A stretch of 64,000 nucleotides of DNA from Sphagnum compactum. Taxonomy: Eukaryota > Bryophyta > Sphagnopsida > Sphagnales. The position numbers and the translations under genes were made by a program. This document shows, in pieces, positions 59,020-64,000 of the stretch (position 1 is the first letter of the stretch; every line of letters begins with the position of its first letter). The DNA lies in the NCBI GenBank assembly GCA_965153455.1, contig OZ234496.1, positions 14,996,304 through 15,060,303 of the forward strand, written 5' to 3'. The notes beneath the pieces are model-generated. The model ran no database searches. It was given only the letters and a program-made list of their open reading frames with translations, and was not told the origin of the DNA.

Positions 59020-60394
59020 CCTTTAACAACTAAAAGAAGCATGTGGATGTATGAAACATTAGAAATAGCCATGGATGATGTTGAGGGAGGGACACATTCC
59101 TTATAGAAGGCCAACAGGTCATGGAACATCCCAATGAGTTCCCTTTTTGACCATCTGAATGGACAAACTAAATCCAAAAAAATGGGGCCAGGAGGGGTGC
59201 TTATAGAAGAAGAGGATTCAACAATGATTGCATGGACATTAACAATGCAAAAGTGTGGACTATCCATTAGCCTCCAACAACTCAAGATGAAAGTTGCAGA
59301 GCTAACACAAATAAGGGTTACACCATTTCAGGATGGAGTACCAAGCAACAACTAGTGTTTTTAGTTCCAATGCAAACATCCAAAAGTTAGCATACAACAT
59401 GCAGAAAGACTTGAGGTGTGTAGAGCACGAGGGCTAACACCCAATTCCTTCAACTCTTTCTACACTAACATACAATCATTATATAACCAACACAAGTACA
59501 GTTCTGATCATATATGGAACTGTGATGAAACATGGATTCAAGTTAGTAGATAGTCTAGAGCAAGAGTTTTGGCTAGGAGAGGATATAATGCAGTTTATAA
59601 CACCATCCCAAAATCTTGGGATTGGTTAACTGTAAAATGTGCAGTCAATGCTATTAGGGGTGTTTTACTTGGTTTCTACATCTTCAAAGGTGAGAAACAA
59701 AGGGATGACTACATAAGATTTTACAAACCATGCACTTGTATGGTAATGTAGAAAAAAACATGGATGACTACTTTCTTGTTTAAAGAGTTTTTATCTTTCT
59801 TTAACAAATCAATTTTAGGTGAAATGTTCTTCAACAATTGACATTTGTTAATCTAGATGGACATGACAACCATGTTGCCCTAAAAGCAATAGAACATGCA
59901 AAAGACTTTGGGTTAACATGATAACACTGCCATCACACACATCACATGCATTACAATCACTAGATGTGTCTTATTTCAAACCTTTTAAGACTACATTTAA
60001 AAAAGTTAAGGATGCAACTATGTCTAGAAACAATCACATGGAACCAGACAAAATTACCCTGGCTAGATAAGTGCATTAGGCCATAGAGCAATCGTTCATA
60101 AAAAAAAACATTAGGTCTGGGTTTAGAATTACAAGAATATGGCCTTTGAACCCAAAGGTAATGGATAATAAGACTAGACCATCAAAGGTTTACATTACAG
60201 TAAATTTAAATAATGCAAGGAGTGAAGAGGAGTACACAATAGATAATGAAGTTGAAAATAATCCTCAATGGGGAAAGGAATTTGATGTTGTAGAACTTCT
60301 CCATATAATTGAAACATATCAATGTCCAACATTTGAAGATCCACCTATCTACATGCTAGAAAATGACCAATGTTATTATGTAAATATGCCCTAA
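59020..60394 (+). pseudogene. pogo/Tigger-like DDE transposase relic
   Basis: Across shifting plus-strand frames the blocks appear in family order. An N-terminal helix-turn-helix-like part (I-P-M-S-S-L-F-D-H-L-N-G near 59130) is followed by E-E-E-D-S ... L-K-M-K-V-A-E and the C-terminal DNA-binding part, L-E-V-C-R-A-R-G-L. Next come three DDE_1 landmarks: I-W-N-C-D-E-T-W (about 59513-59540), N-L-D-G-H-D-N-H (about 59850-59875) and S-H-T-S-H-A-L-Q-S-L-D-V (about 59935-59970). G-F-R-I-T-R-I-W-P-L-N-P precedes the final open frame, 60146-60394. At least five stops or shifts break it. Terminal inverted repeats were not found. Known family role: cut-and-paste transposition. Confidence 0.8.
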
Positions 60395-61019
60395 AGCCTT
60401 ATATTGATAGAATAGCAACCAACAGAGATTGATGTTATAAACCTATATGAGGGTAGTTAGGCAATGGATATTCAGGAGTTACTACAAAAGCTACCTCCAA
60501 ATTTGACCCAAGAATCCATGAGGGTGCATAACCTACTATTGTTGCTTCATTTACCTGCAAGACGTACCAAGGGGAAAGAACCATAAATTAATTATTCTCA
60601 GTCACATGTTGTGACTAGTTCTGAATACCTTGACATCTTAAGGAGAAAACAACGGAAAAGGCAACTGTAGAGGAAATCAAAGCATACAAAATAAAGGATA
60701 AGGAAGATATCAAGTTAAATGAGTAGCAGAATTAGGTTCTGTAGCAGAACAAGCATGTTGAAAAACTATTGAAAAACATGTTAGAGTAAGTTCACTGTAG
60801 CTTGGACTCAAGCCATTGTTGTTGAAGTGGGTGATCGCTTTCACCATGATTTTCAAGTAGGTCTCTGAGCATATTTATGCAAATACATGGGGGTGAATTT
60901 AGGTTGCACAACATGGGCTCAACAACAAGTAAGGATGCATGCATGGGCTAATCAACAATCGCAAAGGTGCCAAACAACAAGGCTATTACCTTCCAATGAT
61001 TGAAGAATAAACAATAGGG
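60395..61019. other. flank of the transposase relic
   Basis: No coding frame is supported; it may include the 3' part of the decayed transposon. Confidence 0.35.
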
Positions 61020-61230
61020 TTGTAGCTACGGAGAGAAAGGTAATAGCTGCTAAGTGAAGTGTAGGAGTTGAGCGGCAATTGAAAGAAAGTTAACAATAGA
61101 GCAACAACTGAACAATATATGAAAGAAAAGGTTAAAGTGTTTGAATAGCAGTTGAGAGAAAAGGTTCAATTAAACAATAGCTGAGAGAAAGGGTTCAACT
61201 GATAGTTAAGAAGTGACAAAAATGGGGACC
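61020..61230. repeat. degenerate GAGAGAAAGGTTCAACAATAG-type array
   Basis: Words AGAGAAAGG, GAACAATA and TTGA.[AC]GGCA/AGCAGTTGA recur every 25-40 bp. Loose and old; no open frame of note. Confidence 0.5.
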
Positions 61231-62773
61231 ATCAACTGGTTTGAGATACATCGAACTTGGATAGAGAACCATGAACAATAGGTAACAAAGGGGAAAAGAT
61301 TAATAGGGATTGCCATGTTACAACTAAGGTCTAAGAAAGGTGAAAAAACTTGCAGGAAAGGCGAGGACAATGACGAGTGCTTATTAATAGCTAGTGGGTA
61401 TGTTGCTAAAACCCTGGAAGTTCTGTTTGGTAGTGGGAAAAAAAAGAAGATGAAGAGGAGGAGTTTTATACAACAAAGTTGCTTGCAACAAGATCAACAA
61501 AGGTTGTCGAAAAAATAGTAGAGTTGTGCCACATAACTAAGAGTAGACTTTTAGCGAGGCAGTTGCCATTGTCATGGGAGGAAGTTGCAAGTCCTAGTTA
61601 TATTAGTTCATCGTCTCCCATCATCAGTTGGTTTGTTCCCATGCATCAAACCAATGTTACATCATCATCTTCTCTCCCACCACAAGTAACAACACAAGCA
61701 ACAACAACAACCAAACCCAACAACAAGAACAGTAGGAGGAAGAAATGGCACACAGTGGAACTTGAGACAATTGAGGTCTATAAAAACCGAGCTTGCCAGG
61801 AGGAGGAACAGTAGCAGTAGTGCCCTTGAAGAGTTTTTCTTCTTTTGCACACAAATTGTTGGAGCCATGTTTGACCCATTCATAATTTGTTGGAAGAAGT
61901 ACATGAAGATGCTCAAAGCTCCCTTGCACCTGAGTTGAAAAAGATGAAAGAAAAGGCACAAATCACCATTGTTGGCAGTAATAGTAAGGAGCACTCAAAT
62001 AGATAAAGTTTAGAGAGAGGAGAAAATTGAGGAATGTAGGAGGAAGCGACTAGGAGGAATGTCACTGGCAATAGTAGGAAGTGATTGGGAGGAATGCAAA
62101 ACTTTGTGCGAGTGACGAAAAATTTGCACCCCCAGACATTTGGAAGAAGGGCGACAGATTTGGTGAAGGGGACAATATTTACCCATTATCGTTGATCTAG
62201 AAGCCCTAATTTGTGTGTGATCTCAGCCCTATGATCAAATATGAACAATTACTTTATCAAAATGTTTCATCCCCATCTTCATCTAGTTTGATGTGAAAGT
62301 AGATAGCATTCATTAGTGAGCTAGTGTCTGTTTGGTGTTAGGTGAGCAAACAAGCCATCATGGGCGACCATATGGACAATCCCTTTTTTTTTAACAAATT
62401 TTACCCCCCAAACTTTGAAGGAGTGTACCTTCCTCAATTTTGACCGATTTAAACGCGCATTGGTGCGCTTTCTACTTGGCTACATTTTATTTTCAGACCA
62501 CAACTGGAAAGGAGGCAAATTGAGTAAGATAGAGGTGACCAAGACACTATGTGTTCAGTCACCGGCCTGTTTACCCTAGAACTTGAGTAACCATGGACAC
62601 CCATACTTACTTGTTTGCCACATGACACATTGATGCATTAAGAGCCATTTGGTGCTTGAAGTTGCAGCAAAGCAACAATGATGGATGACTTGCTAATAAA
62701 ATGCCTAACCCCACGGGGTCTCTTGTTTGCACAATTTGGACATGGTCAAAATTGGGAACAACTTGAGGTTTTT
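61231..62773. other. gene-free stretch
   Basis: The open frame at 61479-61814 is Thr/Gln/Ser low complexity driven by (CAA)n near 61690-61740. Nothing is assigned. Confidence 0.4.
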
Positions 62774-63130
62774 GGCCTTGTCTATTAAGGCAAGGAAGGA
62801 TATTGTTGTGTTTAGATTCATTTATAGAGTATAGTAGCTTAAGGGATTTTTATAGGCCCCTAGGTGAATAATAAATAATAATAATAGGTCTATTTTTTGT
62901 ATGAGGCTTTTTGAAAGATGATATTTTGGCTTGTGTTGAAACTTGAGATTAGTTCTAATAGAGTTATAACATCTTGAAGGATTTTGGTTTCATTTAGAGG
63001 ATTTTTTGAAGATTGTGTATATTTTGCATGGTTTGAAATATTTGAGTTTCCATAATTATTCTTCTTTTTGCCTTCTTAAAATACTTTTAAAAATGTAAAT
63101 GGCAAGGCCGTAGTGTGACACACCCCTTGT
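62774..63130 (-). repeat. dispersed repeat family A, copy 3
   Basis: On the minus strand it reads from ACAAGGGGTGTGTCACAC (63130) to TAGACAAGGCC (62774), the longest copy of the family in the window. Both ends match copy 1, which helps to define the element as about 330-360 bp. Confidence 0.82.
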
Positions 63131-64000
63131 TGAAGATGATGGCGGCGCATAGTGATTAGACCAAATTAAAAAGTAAGGTAGTAGGGACTTGGAAAATCAT
63201 GCTTGTAAAAGAGACTAAATTTTATAAATTGTTTTGCCAATTTCTTAATGTTTTGGCACAATCTCTCCCCAATGTCAATTGGGTTGAATAATGGGTGCCT
63301 TCGGCTTTGCCATTATTCAATTGGAACATCCTTAACATTTAGCTCTTTTTGGAGATGAAAAATAATAATTTGACAACACAATAATGGACTTAGGTGTCTC
63401 TAATTGTGAGCCATGTTTAGCATAACAAACACCAAGCACTTGGGATAATTCATCCTTAGTTGAGAAAAGGCTTCTTCTTTATGTAGGGCAATGGCCAAGG
63501 CCAAGGGCATTACAAGACGTAAAAACCAATGACTTTTTTTTTTAAATTTAAAAAGAAAAAAAACCCATTAGGTAATTACAGGAACAAAAAATGCAGGTGC
63601 ATTCTGCAAAAAATAAAAATAAAAATAAAATAAAATTCCTCTTAATGTGTTCCCATGAAGTTCTCACTATGTTCACATCAAGTTCCCAACATGTTCTCAC
63701 TTGCTCTTCACTTTATCCCCAATCCTTTGCCCTAAAGTTCTACTTCTGTACCCAATATAAGCAGCTCACTCAAAAGAGAAGATTAAAAAAAACTATTTTA
63801 GGAGTGTCCAATGCTTGATGAATTATTTTTTTTGGTGATGGGCCAATCAAAGATACCCATCACAAAAAATAAAAATAAAATGGAACTTCATGGGTCCCCC
63901 ACAACTAATTAATATGAGTCACCACATACTACAATCAAAAAAAGAGAAAAAAGATATATATACTATCTTGTCCATTTGTGTACCAATTTTTTTAAAAAAA
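63131..64000. other. gene-free stretch at window end
   Basis: AT-rich. A short run of GTTCCCA/GTTCTCA/GTTCACA words at 63645-63710 echoes the array at 10863-11320. No gene is seen. Confidence 0.4.

Noticed and set aside
61479-61814. 111-codon plus-strand frame
   Set aside because: Thr/Gln/Ser low complexity from (CAA)n and related repeats, with no domain or splice partners.
1-64000. CRISPR array, bacterial operons, organellar insert, rRNA or tRNA genes
   Set aside because: The direct repeats are eukaryotic mini- or microsatellites without spacer structure. No chloroplast, mitochondrial or bacterial gene was recognised, and no cloverleaf with conserved A and B boxes was noticed on reading. 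A tRNAscan run would be needed to exclude tRNAs fully.

Overview
The window is nuclear DNA from a land plant with a repeat-rich genome. The gene set is typically plant: a SINAT-type RING ubiquitin ligase, a plant GH28 pectinase-like protein, and a heavy-metal-associated (HMA) plant protein. The genes have short GT-AG introns and CT-rich leaders, and there are CCCTAAA-type telomere-like patches and a chromodomain Ty3/gypsy retrotransposon. Gene density is low, about five genes in 64 kb, and intergenic DNA is AT-rich. This would fit a fern, lycophyte, gymnosperm or other large plant genome; the sequence alone does not name the species.

Layout. 1-1.98 kb: a 111-bp CACTA-like MITE and a second MITE. 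2-6.1 kb (+): a seven-exon gene for a 432-residue protein with one RanBP2-type zinc finger near each end; I rebuilt it exon by exon with consistent phases. 6.8 kb: a 3 x 58-bp tandem repeat. 8.1-9.7 kb (-): a three-exon HMA-domain protein (326 residues) without a CaaX box, with a likely TATA box near 10.77 kb. 10.9-28 kb has no recognisable gene. It holds degenerate minisatellites, a roughly 300-bp-arm inverted repeat (13.3-15.0 kb), MITEs and dispersed repeats.

28.4-35.4 kb: a nested transposon locus. A decayed hAT-like transposase (-) is split by a chromovirus at 29006-34383, flanked by a perfect 5-bp target duplication (CATGA). The chromovirus is itself rearranged. Its gag-protease-RT half runs on + and its RT-RNase H-integrase-chromodomain half on -, head to head, sharing a 250-bp stretch of RT in inverted orientation that looks identical. 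One LTR is complete (267 bp) and the other is a stub of about 78 bp.

37.5-38.3 kb (-): an intronless 278-residue protein of unknown family. 39-48 kb: tandem repeats, a second hAT-like relic (41.7-42.9 kb) and gene-free DNA. 48.3-49.8 kb (-): a complete three-exon SINA/SINAT E3 ligase (318 residues). 51.2-53.3 kb (-): a complete three-exon GH28 protein (540 residues) with an N-terminal membrane anchor. 54.4-54.9 kb: a six-copy 69-74-bp repeat. 59-60.4 kb (+): a decayed pogo/Tigger-like DDE transposase. A dispersed repeat family has copies at 17.9, 57.3 and 62.8 kb.

The host genes show no sign of a shared pathway; this looks like ordinary, independent plant gene order. The most unusual structure is the rearranged chromovirus nested in the hAT relic. 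No CRISPR array, rRNA or tRNA was recognised. All exon structures are inferred from splice signals, phase and family similarity recalled from knowledge, not from transcripts or searches.
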